A stretch of 64,000 nucleotides of DNA from Actinoplanes sp. L3-i22 (GCF_019704555.1 NZ_AP024745.1:9640001-9704000), one strand, 5' to 3'. Numbered from the stretch's first letter, positions 1 to 8,309 are shown. Notes: generated from the letters alone by a model not told the origin. A program made the numbers and translations.

Positions 1-120
1 AGGTTACTCACGTGTTACTCACCCGTTCGCCGCTCGAGTACCCCGAAGGGCCTTTCCGCTCGACTTGCATGTGTTAAGCACGCCGCCAGCGTTCGTCCTG
101 AGCCAGGATCAAACTCTCCA
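1..120 (-). rRNA. rrs: 16S ribosomal RNA, 5' end (partial)
   Basis: The reverse complement carries the universal 16S start (AGAGTTTGATCCTGGCTCAG, 99-118) followed by the conserved GACGAACGCTGGCGGCGTGC and the ACACATGCAAGTCGAGCGG block. The gene runs off the left edge of the window, so only about 120 nt are present. The short variable stem after AAGTCGAGCGG, with AAAGGCCCTTCGGGGTACTCGAG, resembles Actinoplanes and related Micromonosporaceae. The exact mature 5' end lies a few bases beyond 120 and cannot be fixed from sequence alone. Confidence 0.97.
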
Positions 121-262
121 ATAAAAACTTTTGGAAAAGCGTCCCGGCAACAAACAAATGTTGCCAAAGGAATCTCCCACCAGACCCGGTAAGGCCCAGC
201 AGAATATAATGCCAATTGGCACTGGCTTTTAAAGCACCCTGTTGAGTTCTCAAAGAACAACC
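121..262 (-). promoter_or_regulatory. rRNA leader with boxA antitermination element
   Basis: Between the promoter and the 16S start, the minus strand reads TTGTTCTTTGAGAACTCAAC (242-261), the typical actinobacterial boxA (core TTCTTTGAGAA) that loads the Nus antitermination complex on rRNA transcripts. Downstream are a perfect palindrome TGCCAATTGGCA (210-221) and CTTTTGGAAAAG near 127-138, plausible parts of the 16S processing stem. The assignment rests on motif and position. Confidence 0.85.
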
Positions 263-303
263 GCACACCGTGACTCGAACCACTTCTCCGGGGCACTCGC
301 TCT

Positions 304-331
304 ACTTTACCCGCCATTCTCAGTTCGTCAA
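304..331 (-). promoter_or_regulatory. rRNA operon promoter (sigma-70 type)
   Basis: On the minus strand TTGACG (331-326) and TAAAGT (309-304) are separated by 16 nt, close to consensus for the housekeeping sigma factor. It sits about 180 nt upstream of the 16S start with boxA between them, the usual order in actinobacterial rrn operons. Further promoters may lie upstream, but I see no second pair of comparable quality. Confidence 0.8.
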
Positions 332-625
332 ATCCGTGTTTCGCAACCGGATTTTCCGCACCGAAAGAACTCGCGATCGCTAGATCGCGAGATCTGGTAG
401 GACTAGGTTTGGTAGAACATTTCCGTCAGGACGGCCGCTCCGAGCCCCTTGCGGGTCCCGGTCGCTCGCCCGTCTCCCTGGCGGCTCGGTAAACATTACC
501 CGTCGCCCCCGGCAACTCCAAATCGGGGCGGGGCGACCACGGTCACACCCCTGGAGGCCGGAAAACCTCAGGTCAGAGGGCAAACGGCCACCCACGGCGA
601 CCGCGCAAACCCGGACAGATGAGAA
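332..625. other. rRNA upstream region without a gene; one perfect hairpin
   Basis: No convincing gene is present. The only clear structure is the inverted repeat CTCGCGATC-GCTA-GATCGCGAG at 370-391 (9-bp arms, 4-nt loop), about 40 bp upstream of the rRNA -35 element. It could be a protein-binding site or a hairpin; it lacks a U-tract on either side, so a terminator is not favoured. Confidence 0.5.
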
Positions 626-656
626 CGGCCCGGTCCCCCAACGAGGGACCGGGCCG
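626..656 (-). terminator. terminator after tyrS
   Basis: A perfect 12-bp stem, CGGCCCGGTCCC (626-637) and GGGACCGGGCCG (645-656), closes a 7-nt loop 12 nt beyond the tyrS stop codon. The U-tract is weak, as is common in high-GC actinobacteria. Confidence 0.8.
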
Positions 657-668
657 CCGGGAAAAACG

Positions 669-1925
669 TCAGGCGATGAGCTCCACGCCGGCAAACGTGC
701 GCTTGCCGCGGCGCAGGACCAGGAACTTCCCGTGCAGCAGCGCCGAAGCGGGGACGACGGCCTCACCGTCGGTGATCCGCTCGTTGTTCAGGTAGGCGCC
801 ACCCTCACCGATCGTCCGCCGCGCCTCGTTCGCGCTCGCCACCAGGCCGGCGTCCTTCAACAGGGCACCCACGGGCGGCAGCTCACCCCGTACCGAAAGC
901 AATCCGGCCTCGGCCAGAGCGGCGCGCAAGGTGTCGGCGGACAGCTCGTCGAGCGAACCTCGCCCGAAAAGGGCCTGGCTGGCGGCGATCGCCTGGCGGG
1001 CCTCCTCCTCGCCGTGCACCAGCGCGGTCAGCTCCTCGGCCAGCGCGCGCTGCGCGAGCCGGGCCTGCGGGCGCTCGGCGGTGGCCTTCTCCAGCTCCTC
1101 CAGCTCCTCGCGGGACTTGGAGCTGAAGTACCGCAGGTACCTGCTGACGTCGCGGTCGTCGCTGTTGATCCAGAACTGGTAGAAGCTGTACGGGCTGGTC
1201 ATCGTCGCGTCGAGCCAGACCGCGCCGCCCTCGGTCTTGCCGAACTTGGTGCCGTCCGCCTTGAGCACCAGCGGGGTGACGAACGCGTGCACCGGGCCGG
1301 CGCCGCGACGGCGGACGAAGTCGACCCCGGCGGTGATGTTGCCCCACTGGTCGGAGCCGCCGAACTGCAGCGTGCAGCCGTTGCGCACGTGCAGCTGGTA
1401 GAAGTCGTTCGACTGGAGCAGCTGGTAGCTGAACTCGGTGAAGCTGATCCCGCTCTCCAGCCGGTTCCGCACCACGTCGCGGGCCAGCATCTTGTTGACC
1501 GGGAAGTGCTTGCCGACGTCGCGGAGGAACTCGATGACCGAGGTCGGGCCGGTCCAGTCCAGGTTGTTGACCAGGGTGGCGGCGTTCTCCCCGGTGTAGG
1601 TGACGAACGGGGAGAGCTGCTCGCGGATGCGCTGCACCCAGCTCTCCACCACCTCCGGCGGGTTCAGCGTGCGCTCGGCGGACTCGCGCGGGTCGCCGAT
1701 CTGCCCGGTCGCGCCGCCGACCAGCAGCAGCGGCTTGTGGCCGGCCTGCTGCAGCCGCATCGCGGTGCAGACCTGCATGAGGTGACCGACGTGCAGCGAG
1801 GCGGCGGTGGGGTCGAAGCCGACATAGAACGTGATCGAGCCACCGTCGAGTGCTTTGCGCAGCTCGTCGGCATCGGTCGAGTCCTGGATCAGTCCACGCC
1901 ACGTCAGGTCGTCTACGAGAGTCAC
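669..1925 (-). CDS. tyrS: tyrosyl-tRNA synthetase
   Basis: Class I aminoacyl-tRNA synthetase that charges tRNA-Tyr. The 418-residue product has the HIGH-type motif HVGH near residue 50, the tyrosine-pocket region FGGSDQWGN, the KMSKS equivalent KFGKT, and a C-terminal S4-like RNA-binding domain ending in FAGVELIA. The GTG start at 1925 is preceded by GGGAG about 9 nt upstream and gives the normal family length; the open frame continues upstream to 2633 but that part lacks family sequence and opposes the ppk2 gene. It diverges from ppk2 by 60 bp and lies next to an rRNA operon. A 12-bp hairpin terminates it. Confidence 0.96.
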   Translation of the reverse strand: MTLVDDLTWRGLIQDSTDADELRKALDGGSITFYVGFDPTAASLHVGHLMQVCTAMRLQQAGHKPLLLVGGATGQIGDPRESAERTLNPPEVVESWVQRIREQLSPFVTYTGENAATLVNNLDWTGPTSVIEFLRDVGKHFPVNKMLARDVVRNRLESGISFTEFSYQLLQSNDFYQLHVRNGCTLQFGGSDQWGNITAGVDFVRRRGAGPVHAFVTPLVLKADGTKFGKTEGGAVWLDATMTSPYSFYQFWINSDDRDVSRYLRYFSSKSREELEELEKATAERPQARLAQRALAEELTALVHGEEEARQAIAASQALFGRGSLDELSADTLRAALAEAGLLSVRGELPPVGALLKDAGLVASANEARRTIGEGGAYLNNERITDGEAVVPASALLHGKFLVLRRGKRTFAGVELIA

Positions 1926-1985
1926 GCACGGATTCTCCCGCACCGCTCGGTGCGCGACACACCGGGTTTCGGGGATGCTGATCGG

Positions 1986-2735
1986 ATGGGTCACCTGGGT
2001 AGCGCGAAGCCGCCGGTCGAGATCAGCAAGAAGAAGGCCGAGGCGCGGCTGGAAGAGGCACAGGAACGGCTGCTGCGGCTGCGGCTGCTGCTCGGCGGGC
2101 AGATCGGCGAGAAGAAGATCGGGCCGCCGCTCTGCGTGGTGTTCGAGGGGTGGGACGCGTCCGGCAAGGGCGGGGCGATCAAGCGGCTGGTGGCGCCGCT
2201 GGATCCGCGGCACGTGCGGGTGGCGCAGTTCGCCGCGCCGACCTACGACGAGAAACGCCACCACTTCCTGCAACGGTTCTGGCGGGTGCTGCCCGGGTTC
2301 GGCGGCATGGCGGTGCTGGACCGCTCCTGGTACGGGCGGGTCCTGGTGGAGCGGGTCGAGGGCTTCGCCACCGACGACCAGTGGAAGCGGGCGTACGACG
2401 AGATCAACGAGTTCGAGCGCACGCTGGCCGCCGAGGGGACGATCCTGGTCAAGTTCTGGATGCACGTCTCCGACAAGGAGCAGCTGAACCGGTTCGAGGA
2501 CCGGGCGAACGATCCGTTGCGGGCCTGGAAGCTGACCGACGAGGACTGGCGGAACCGGAAGAAGCGCGGGGCCTACCAGGAGGCGATCGAGGAGATGCTG
2601 TCCCGGACCGATCAGCCGCGGGCCCGCTGGCACGTCATCCCGGGCGACGACAAGGGCTACGCCCGGTTCGCGGTGGTCGAGCAGGTCTGCGACACGGTCG
2701 AGAAGCGGCTCGCCAAGCTCGGGGTATTAGCCTGA
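1986..2735 (+). CDS. PPK2-family polyphosphate kinase
   Basis: Predicted to transfer phosphate between polyphosphate and nucleotides in the cytoplasm. The 249-residue protein has a Walker A-like GWDASGKGG (about 55-63), a Walker B-like LDRSWYGR (about 111-118) and the short PPK2 core typical of class I/III enzymes. The ATG at 1986 fits the family; upstream GATGCT ends 6 nt before it and no Shine-Dalgarno is obvious, so the message may be leaderless. It diverges from tyrS. The second-last codon is the rare leucine codon TTA (2727-2729), a possible point of control by the bldA tRNA. Whether it makes NTP or NDP from polyP cannot be read from sequence. Confidence 0.9.
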   Translation: MGHLGSAKPPVEISKKKAEARLEEAQERLLRLRLLLGGQIGEKKIGPPLCVVFEGWDASGKGGAIKRLVAPLDPRHVRVAQFAAPTYDEKRHHFLQRFWRVLPGFGGMAVLDRSWYGRVLVERVEGFATDDQWKRAYDEINEFERTLAAEGTILVKFWMHVSDKEQLNRFEDRANDPLRAWKLTDEDWRNRKKRGAYQEAIEEMLSRTDQPRARWHVIPGDDKGYARFAVVEQVCDTVEKRLAKLGVLA

Positions 2736-2766
2736 TTTGACGGCTTTTGCCCGATATCGTGACAGC

Positions 2767-3279
2767 ATGAGTAAGTTGCTGTTGAGTCTCGCCGCTGTCG
2801 TGGTGGGTGTCGCGGGCACCGCGGGTGCCGCCATCGCGACCGAGCCGGTACCGCAGGTCACGGCCGCCTCGGCCGCCCCGGCCGCCGCCCTGCCGGCCGT
2901 GACGCCGGCCGCCGTCGTCCAGAAGGCCAAGGTCAAGCGGGCCGTCGCGGTCGTCGTCGTCCGGACCCGGTCCGGGCAGGTCGGCCAGTCGGTGTTCACC
3001 CTGGTCGGCTCGTCGTCCAAGGAGGAGGCCGACATCCTGCGGCTGGCCTCCACCCCGGCGTTCTGGTCGCTGCGGCCGAAGTACGCGCCGGCCAGCACCA
3101 AGGGCCGGTACACGTACCGGGTCGAGGCCGGTTACCAGGACAAGACCAAGAAGCGGGTGATCGTCGTCGAGGGCGCGCCCGGCACGCCGCAGGTGGCGCT
3201 GGACGTGATCCAGCGGATGACGAACCTGTCCACGCCGGACGTGTCGGTGAACTTCCCGCCCGGTTTCCCGTTCAACTGA
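2767..3279 (+). CDS. secreted protein of unknown function
   Basis: The 170-residue product starts with a signal peptide (MSKLLLSLAAVVVGVAGTAG, cleavage probably after AIA near 25), then an Ala/Pro-rich stretch to about 60, a Val/Lys-rich segment, and a globular-looking region with Tyr and Lys that ends in PPGFPFN. No known domain is recognised. ATG 2767 lies 6 nt after TATCGT, a good -10 element, so the mRNA is probably leaderless. It follows ppk2 by 31 bp on the same strand but seems to have its own promoter. It converges on ptsI, with a hairpin between. Confidence 0.75.
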   Translation: MSKLLLSLAAVVVGVAGTAGAAIATEPVPQVTAASAAPAAALPAVTPAAVVQKAKVKRAVAVVVVRTRSGQVGQSVFTLVGSSSKEEADILRLASTPAFWSLRPKYAPASTKGRYTYRVEAGYQDKTKKRVIVVEGAPGTPQVALDVIQRMTNLSTPDVSVNFPPGFPFN

Positions 3280-3304
3280 GACCGAGACCGATCCGACGGG
3301 CTGC

Positions 3305-3327
3305 GGCCTCCGCCTGCGGCGGAGGCC
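3305..3327. terminator. terminator between convergent secreted-protein gene and ptsI
   Basis: A 10-bp stem GGCCTCCGCC / GGCGGAGGCC with a 3-nt loop lies between the stop of the plus-strand gene (3279) and the stop of ptsI (3334). It could serve both directions. Confidence 0.6.
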
Positions 3328-3333
3328 GGCCCC

Positions 3334-4953
3334 TCAGCCCACCAGCTTGCGGGCCGAGGCCGCGTCCGGGGCGGCGACCGCGAGCTCCGCGAGGCGACGG
3401 CATTCGTCGTACGAGTACCGGGCCAGCGACGCCCGCACCCCCGGCAGCGCCCGCGGTGACATCGACAGGCTGCTGACGCCGAGCCCGGCGAGCACCGGGG
3501 CGAGCGCCGGGTCCGCGGCCGCCTCCCCGCACACCCCGACCGGCTTCCCGCTCGCCCGGCCCGCCGCCCCGCAGATCGCGATCAGCTGCAGCAGCGCCGG
3601 TTGCCACGGGTCGAGCAGGTCGGCCAGGTCGCCGCACATCCGGTCGGCGGCGAACGTGTACTGGCTCAGGTCGTTGGTCCCGATGCTCAGGAAGTCGACG
3701 ACCCGGAGCAGGTCGGCGGCGCGCAGCGCGGCGGCCGGCACCTCGATCATCACGCCCGCCCGGGGCAGTCCCGCCTCGCGGACGGCGGCCGCGAACGACG
3801 TCGCCTCCTCGAGCGTGGACACCATCGGCGCCATCACCCAGACGTCCGCGTCGCACTCCGCCGCGGCCGCCGCGATCGCCGCGAGCTGCGTGGTCAGCAC
3901 CCGCGGGCGCTGCCGGGCGATGCGCAGGCCGCGGATCCCGAGCGCCGGGTTCGGCTCGCCGTCCTGGTTCAGGAACGGCAGCGGCTTGTCGGCGCCGGCG
4001 TCCAGCGTCCGGATCACCACGCGCCGGCCGGCCATCGCGCGGAAGACGTCCCGGTACGCGCCGATCTGCTCGTCCTCGGTCGGCTCGGCGGTCCGGTCGA
4101 GGAACAGCAGCTCGGTGCGGAACAGCCCGATCCCCTCGGCGTGCGCCTGGTCGGCGGCCGGCACGTTCTTCACCGACCCGACGTTGGCCAGCAGCTTCAC
4201 CGCGTGCCCGTCGGAGGTGCCACCCGGGCCGGAGACCTCCGGCAGGAGCGCGTCCTCGGCCCGCCGGACCACGAAGTCGCCGAACTCCACCTGCCCGGTC
4301 GCGCCGTCCACCTGCACCAGGGTGTGCTCCGGAATCGCCAGCACGCCCCGGCAGGCCACCACCGCGGGCAGCCCGAGCGCGCGGGCCAGGATCGCGGTGT
4401 GGCTGGTCGGGCCGCCGACCTCGGTCACCAGCGCGAGCACCTGCGTGGGGTCCAGGTCGGCGGTGTCCGCGGGGGCCAGGTCCCGGGCGGCCAGCACGTA
4501 CGGGTAGCCGGGCTGCGGGACCCCCGGCATCGGCAGGCCGAGCAGCACTGCGACCGCCCGGTCCCGCAGGTCGTCCAGGTCCGCGACCCGCTCCGCGAGG
4601 TAGCCGCCGGCCTCGGCGAACATCTCCCGGAACGTGCCGAACGCGGCGTCGATCGCGTGCGGCGCGTCGGTGCCGCCCTCGACGTGCTCGCGGACCGCGT
4701 CGCGCAGCTCCTCGTCGTCGGCCATCAGCGCCTCGGCCCGCAGCACCTCGGCCACCGTCTCCTCGGCCGCGCGGGCCGCCCGCCGCTCCAGGTCCGCGAC
4801 GACCTCGGCGAGCGCCGCGTAGGCCCGGGCCACCTCCGCCCCGGCGTCGGTGACCGGGCCCGGCGGGGGCAGCGCCGGCGCCGCGGCGATCCGCAACAGC
4901 GGACCGGCGGCGACCCCGGCGCACACCCCGATCCCGGTCAGACTCTCAGGCAT
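3334..4953 (-). CDS. ptsI: PTS enzyme I (phosphoenolpyruvate-protein phosphotransferase)
   Basis: Takes phosphate from phosphoenolpyruvate and passes it to HPr. The 539-residue protein has the N-terminal HPr-binding helical region, the phosphohistidine site GGPTSHTAILAR (His185), the C-terminal PEP-binding barrel with TLDAGADKPLPF, and the catalytic cysteine loop GVCGEAAADP (Cys475). It is slightly shorter than the usual 550-575. It is the last gene of the minus-strand PTS operon and overlaps ptsH by 8 nt, which suggests translational coupling. A hairpin follows the stop. Confidence 0.95.
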   Translation of the reverse strand: MPESLTGIGVCAGVAAGPLLRIAAAPALPPPGPVTDAGAEVARAYAALAEVVADLERRAARAAEETVAEVLRAEALMADDEELRDAVREHVEGGTDAPHAIDAAFGTFREMFAEAGGYLAERVADLDDLRDRAVAVLLGLPMPGVPQPGYPYVLAARDLAPADTADLDPTQVLALVTEVGGPTSHTAILARALGLPAVVACRGVLAIPEHTLVQVDGATGQVEFGDFVVRRAEDALLPEVSGPGGTSDGHAVKLLANVGSVKNVPAADQAHAEGIGLFRTELLFLDRTAEPTEDEQIGAYRDVFRAMAGRRVVIRTLDAGADKPLPFLNQDGEPNPALGIRGLRIARQRPRVLTTQLAAIAAAAAECDADVWVMAPMVSTLEEATSFAAAVREAGLPRAGVMIEVPAAALRAADLLRVVDFLSIGTNDLSQYTFAADRMCGDLADLLDPWQPALLQLIAICGAAGRASGKPVGVCGEAAADPALAPVLAGLGVSSLSMSPRALPGVRASLARYSYDECRRLAELAVAAPDAASARKLVG

Positions 4954-5221
4954 CGTCGGCGTCCAGGTCCTTGGCGAGCAGCGCGGCCAGGCCGTCCAGG
5001 GCCTGGTCGGCGCCGTCGCCGTCGGCTTCCAGGGTCACCTCGGTGCCCTTCTTGGCGCCGAGCGCGAGCACCGACAGCATGCTCTTGGCCGGCACCGGCT
5101 TCTTCTCACCGACCCGGATGGTCACCTTCACCGGGGCTTTCGCCGCCGCCTCGACGAAGATCTTCGCGGGCCGGGCGTGCAGCCCGCTGGCGGAGCCGAC
5201 GGCGACCGTACGTGTGGGCAT
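4946..5221 (-). CDS. ptsH: PTS phosphocarrier protein HPr
   Basis: Carries phosphate from enzyme I to EIIA. The 91-residue protein has the active-site His15 in SGLHARPA and the conserved serine region KSMLSVLALG (Ser47, the position of Ser46 in Bacillus). It lies between the zinc dehydrogenase (8-nt gap) and ptsI (8-nt overlap). The upstream AGGAGT gives a clear ribosome binding site. Confidence 0.96.
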   Translation of the reverse strand: MPTRTVAVGSASGLHARPAKIFVEAAAKAPVKVTIRVGEKKPVPAKSMLSVLALGAKKGTEVTLEADGDGADQALDGLAALLAKDLDADDA

Positions 5222-5229
5222 AACGACTC

Positions 5230-6270
5230 CTAAGGCTCGATGGTGACCTTGATGGCCTCGCCGCGCTCGACGATGCCGAACGCCTCGATCGCCTGGTCCA
5301 GCGGCAGACGGTGGGTGATCAGGTCGGCGACCGGCACGGCGCCGGTGGCGACCAGGTCGAGCGCCTGCTTGTTGTGCGCCGGGCTGGACCCGTTCGCGCC
5401 GATGATCATCAGCTCCCGGTAGTGCACCAGGTTCGAGTCGCAGGTGATCGTCGGCTTGTCCTTGGGCAGCCCGCCGAAGAAGCTGATCCGGCCCTGCCGG
5501 GCGGCCATCTGGATGGCCTGCTCCTGCGCCTTCCCGGAGGCGGCGGCCGTGATGATCACGTCGGCGCCCCGGCCGTCGGTCAGCTTCAGCACCTCCTCGA
5601 TCGGGTCGACCTCGGCGGCGCAGATCGCGGCGTCCGGCTTGACCAGGTTGGCGGCCATCTCCAGGCGCTGCCGGCTGAGCTCGACCAGGAACACCCGGGC
5701 GGCGCCGCGAGCCCGGGCCAGCCGGACGTGCAGGCAGCCGATCGGACCGGAACCGATCACCACGACGTCGTCGCCCGCGCCGACCCGGGCCAGGTTCTGC
5801 GCGTTGAGGGCGCAGGCCAGCGGCTCGGCCACCGACGCCTCGGCGAACGAGACCCCGTCCGGGATCCGGTTCAGACCATCAACCTTCAAGACCTCTTTCG
5901 GTACGACCATGAACTGCGCGAAGCCACCCTCGAAGTGGTAGCCCATCGACACCTGGTTCGGGCAGATGGTCATCCGGCCGCGCGTGCACTCGGCGCACTC
6001 ACCGCACGGGATCGCGGCGATGACCTGCACCCGGTCGCCGGCGGCCCAGCCCTCGACGCCGGCGCCGACGGCGACGATCTCGCCGGCGATCTCGTGGCCC
6101 ATCACCCGCGGCGGGTGGATGTGGTGGTGGCCGAACTTGGAGATCTTCACGTCGGTGCCGCAGGTGGAGCAGTTCCGGACCCGGATCTTGACCTCACCCG
6201 GGCCGGCCTCGGGCTCCGGCGCGTCCTCGAAGCGGACGTCGCCGGGAGCGTGGAATCGCACGACCTTCAT
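5230..6270 (-). CDS. zinc-dependent alcohol/polyol dehydrogenase
   Basis: Medium-chain dehydrogenase of 346 residues. It has the catalytic zinc ligands in NCSTCGTD and GHE, the structural zinc cysteines in the CGECAECTRGRMTIC segment, and an NAD-binding fold with VVVIGSGPIGCLH near 165-180. The closest families are sorbitol, threonine and other polyol dehydrogenases. It starts at a TGATG overlap with the EIIA gene, so it is translated with the PTS. By context it may oxidise the imported phosphorylated hexitol, replacing the unrelated mannitol-1-phosphate dehydrogenase MtlD; this substrate is inference. It could also act on free polyol. Confidence 0.88.
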   Translation of the reverse strand: MKVVRFHAPGDVRFEDAPEPEAGPGEVKIRVRNCSTCGTDVKISKFGHHHIHPPRVMGHEIAGEIVAVGAGVEGWAAGDRVQVIAAIPCGECAECTRGRMTICPNQVSMGYHFEGGFAQFMVVPKEVLKVDGLNRIPDGVSFAEASVAEPLACALNAQNLARVGAGDDVVVIGSGPIGCLHVRLARARGAARVFLVELSRQRLEMAANLVKPDAAICAAEVDPIEEVLKLTDGRGADVIITAAASGKAQEQAIQMAARQGRISFFGGLPKDKPTITCDSNLVHYRELMIIGANGSSPAHNKQALDLVATGAVPVADLITHRLPLDQAIEAFGIVERGEAIKVTIEP

Positions 6271-6716
6271 CAGTTGCTGTCCTCTTCTTTCAATGCCCCG
6301 AGCAGCCGGATCACGGTCTCGGGGTCGGTGGCCTCGCGCAGTTCACGGGCCTGGTCCTCGTCGAGCAGGATCTCGGCGAGGGCGGCGAGCAGCTCGACGT
6401 GCCCGTCGCCGTTGGCGGCGATGCCGACGCACAGGGTCACCGGCTCGCCGTCCCAGTCCACCGGGTCCGGGAAGCGCAGCACCGACAGCGCGTCCCGGTT
6501 CACCAGTTCCTTGCCGCCGAGGGTGCCGTGCGGGATCGCGACACCCTCACCGACGTACGTGGAGATCGACCGCTCCCGGGCCAGCATGGTGTCGACGTAG
6601 CCGGGCTCGACCGCGCCGATGTCCACCAGGGCCTGGCCGGTGCGGCGGATCGCGTCGTCGCGGTCCGCCGCCGTCTCGGTCAGCCGGATCGCCCGGCGGT
6701 CCAGCAGCTCAGACAT
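6270..6716 (-). CDS. PTS mannitol/fructose-type EIIA
   Basis: 148-residue cytoplasmic EIIA protein that accepts phosphate from HPr. The fold matches the fructose/mannitol EIIA family, with the phosphohistidine in GVAIPHGTLGGK (His63) and the downstream LLAALAEIL segment. Its start overlaps the EIIB gene by 8 nt, its stop overlaps the dehydrogenase start by 1 nt. Separate EIIA, EIIB and EIIC genes differ from the fused MtlA of enterobacteria. Confidence 0.92.
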   Translation of the reverse strand: MSELLDRRAIRLTETAADRDDAIRRTGQALVDIGAVEPGYVDTMLARERSISTYVGEGVAIPHGTLGGKELVNRDALSVLRFPDPVDWDGEPVTLCVGIAANGDGHVELLAALAEILLDEDQARELREATDPETVIRLLGALKEEDSN

Positions 6717-7017
6717 TGATGTCGGTGCCCTGCTGGATGGCCTTGACCACCTTGGTGACCGCGGGGTCGCCGAGGAAGACCTGGAACGGCACGATCGGCT
6801 TGCCGGGCGCGATCGAACGGGCCCGGGCGGCCAGTCCGTTGTGGCAGATCACCAGGTCGGCGTCGGCCGGGATGGAGTTCACCGGGGTGTGCTCCACGGT
6901 GACGCCGCTCTTGCCGAGCTGCTTGCGCAGGGTGCTGGCGAGCATCACGCTGCTGCCCATCCCCGCGTCACAGGCGACGACGAGCTTCTGAATGTCCTTG
7001 CCGTTGATGGTGGCCAT
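6709..7017 (-). CDS. PTS mannitol-type EIIB
   Basis: 102-residue EIIB protein with the phosphocysteine loop VVACDAGMGSS (Cys16), typical of mannitol/lactose-type EIIB. The ATG at 7017 has GGAGG 7 nt upstream; a longer reading frame continues into the EIIC gene region but has no family sequence. It sits 20 nt after the EIIC stop and overlaps the EIIA start by 8 nt. Confidence 0.92.
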   Translation of the reverse strand: MATINGKDIQKLVVACDAGMGSSVMLASTLRKQLGKSGVTVEHTPVNSIPADADLVICHNGLAARARSIAPGKPIVPFQVFLGDPAVTKVVKAIQQGTDINV

Positions 7018-7037
7018 GGCCGGACCTCCGTTTCGGA

Positions 7038-8228
7038 TTAGGCGGTTTCGGTTTTGTCCTGCAGGACGGTCTCGGAGGAGGAGGCGGCGACGCGGTCGTC
7101 CGCGGTCGGGTGCTGGGTGCCGGCGGTCTCGGCGGCCAGGATGGCGTCGTCCGCGGCCGCCTCGTCGAGCTCCTGGTCGGACTTGAGCTTGCCGAAGCCG
7201 AGCAGGACGGAGGCGACCCCGAAGGTGACCGCGGCGGCGATCACGACGCCGAGGATCATCCCGAAGTAGCCGTCCTTCGCGGTGACCGCGAAGTAGGCGA
7301 AGATGCTGCCCGGCGCCGGGGTGGCGACCGTGCCGGTACCGGTGATCATGAAGGTGGCCACGCCGGACATGCCGCCGGCGATCATCGCGAGGATCAGGCG
7401 CGGCTTCATCAGCACATACGGGAAGTAGATCTCGTGGATGCCGCCGAGGAAGTGGATGATCATCGCGGCCGGGGCGCTGGGGCGCAGCGACTTCGGGCCG
7501 AAGAACAGGAACGCGGTGAGCAGGCCCAGACCGGGGCCGGGGTTCGACTCGATCATGAACAGGATCGACTTGCCGTGCTCCTGCACCTGCTGCACGCCGA
7601 GCGGGCCGAACACGCCGTGGTTGATGGCGTTGTTCAGGAACAGCACCTTGGCCGGCTCGACCAGGATCGAGGCGAGCGGCATCAGGCTGTGGTCGAGCAG
7701 CCAGTCGACCGCGTTGCCGGCGCCCTTGGTCAGGCCGTCGACGACCGGGCCGACGGCGAGCTTGCCGAGGATCGCGAAGCCCGCGCCGATGATGCCGGCC
7801 GAGAAGTTGTCGATCAGCATCTCGAAGCCCGGCTTGACCTTGCCGTCGATCGCGCCGTCGAACAGCTTGAGGACGTAGGCGGTGAGCGGGGCGATGATCA
7901 TCGCGCCGAGGAACATCGGCACGTCCGCGCCGACCACGACGCCGAACGTGGCGATCGCGCCGACCACCGCGCCGCGCTGGCCGTGCACGATCCGGCCACC
8001 GGTGTAACCGATCAGGACCGGCAGCAGGTACTTGATCATCGGGTCGACGAGCTGCGCCAGGTTCTCGTTCGGTATCCAGCCGACCGGGATGAACAGCGCG
8101 GTGATCAGGCCCCAGGCGATCAGGGCGCCGATGTTGGGCATCACCATGCCGGCCAGATAGCCGCCGAGCTTCTGCACGGAGGCCCGGAAGCCGCCGCCGG
8201 TGACCTCGGGGGTGTACGAAGAGGCCAT
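7038..8228 (-). CDS. PTS mannitol-family EIIC permease
   Basis: Membrane channel subunit of 396 residues with about eight hydrophobic segments. It carries the mannitol-EIIC signatures MPNIGALIAWGLITALFIP, FLNNAINHGVFGPLG and GGIHEIYFPYVLMKPRL. The C-terminal tail of about 60 residues is acidic and probably cytoplasmic. I choose ATG 8228 because GGAGA lies 6 nt upstream; an in-frame ATG at 8240 has no such site. It is the first gene of the operon EIIC-EIIB-EIIA-dehydrogenase-HPr-EI. Sequence family says mannitol, but the fructose-type neighbours leave the true sugar open. Confidence 0.92.
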   Translation of the reverse strand: MASSYTPEVTGGGFRASVQKLGGYLAGMVMPNIGALIAWGLITALFIPVGWIPNENLAQLVDPMIKYLLPVLIGYTGGRIVHGQRGAVVGAIATFGVVVGADVPMFLGAMIIAPLTAYVLKLFDGAIDGKVKPGFEMLIDNFSAGIIGAGFAILGKLAVGPVVDGLTKGAGNAVDWLLDHSLMPLASILVEPAKVLFLNNAINHGVFGPLGVQQVQEHGKSILFMIESNPGPGLGLLTAFLFFGPKSLRPSAPAAMIIHFLGGIHEIYFPYVLMKPRLILAMIAGGMSGVATFMITGTGTVATPAPGSIFAYFAVTAKDGYFGMILGVVIAAAVTFGVASVLLGFGKLKSDQELDEAAADDAILAAETAGTQHPTADDRVAASSSETVLQDKTETA

Positions 8229-8270
8229 GAGGATCTCCATTCATTGACTGGGGTCGTGCCAATCCCCCGT

Positions 8271-8309
8271 ACTGAAAAATCGGTTTTGTTACTGAATTTC
8301 GGTTTTGCT
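8271..8309. promoter_or_regulatory. near-tandem direct repeat upstream of PTS operon, candidate DeoR operator
   Basis: Two adjacent copies of about 20 bp, ACTGAAAAATCGGTTTTG (8271-8288) and ACTGAATTTCGGTTTTG (8291-8307), sit 45-80 bp upstream of the EIIC start in AT-rich sequence. DeoR-family regulators often bind direct repeats of this kind, and such a regulator is encoded at 9400-10161. Related CTTTG / CTTTTG tracts lie upstream of that regulator (10185-10220). Binding is inferred. Confidence 0.5.

Noticed and set aside
380..766. Minus-strand frame before the rRNA region
   Set aside because: Cys/Arg/Ser-rich shadow of GC-rich leader, overlapping the tyrS end and terminator.
732..1985. Long plus-strand frame leading into ppk2
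   Set aside because: It is the complement of tyrS and has the residue bias of a shadow; ppk2 starts at 1986.
1926..2633. Upstream extension of the tyrS frame to 2633
   Set aside because: It lies over the ppk2 gene, has no TyrRS-family sequence, and the GTG at 1925 with its ribosome site gives the normal length.
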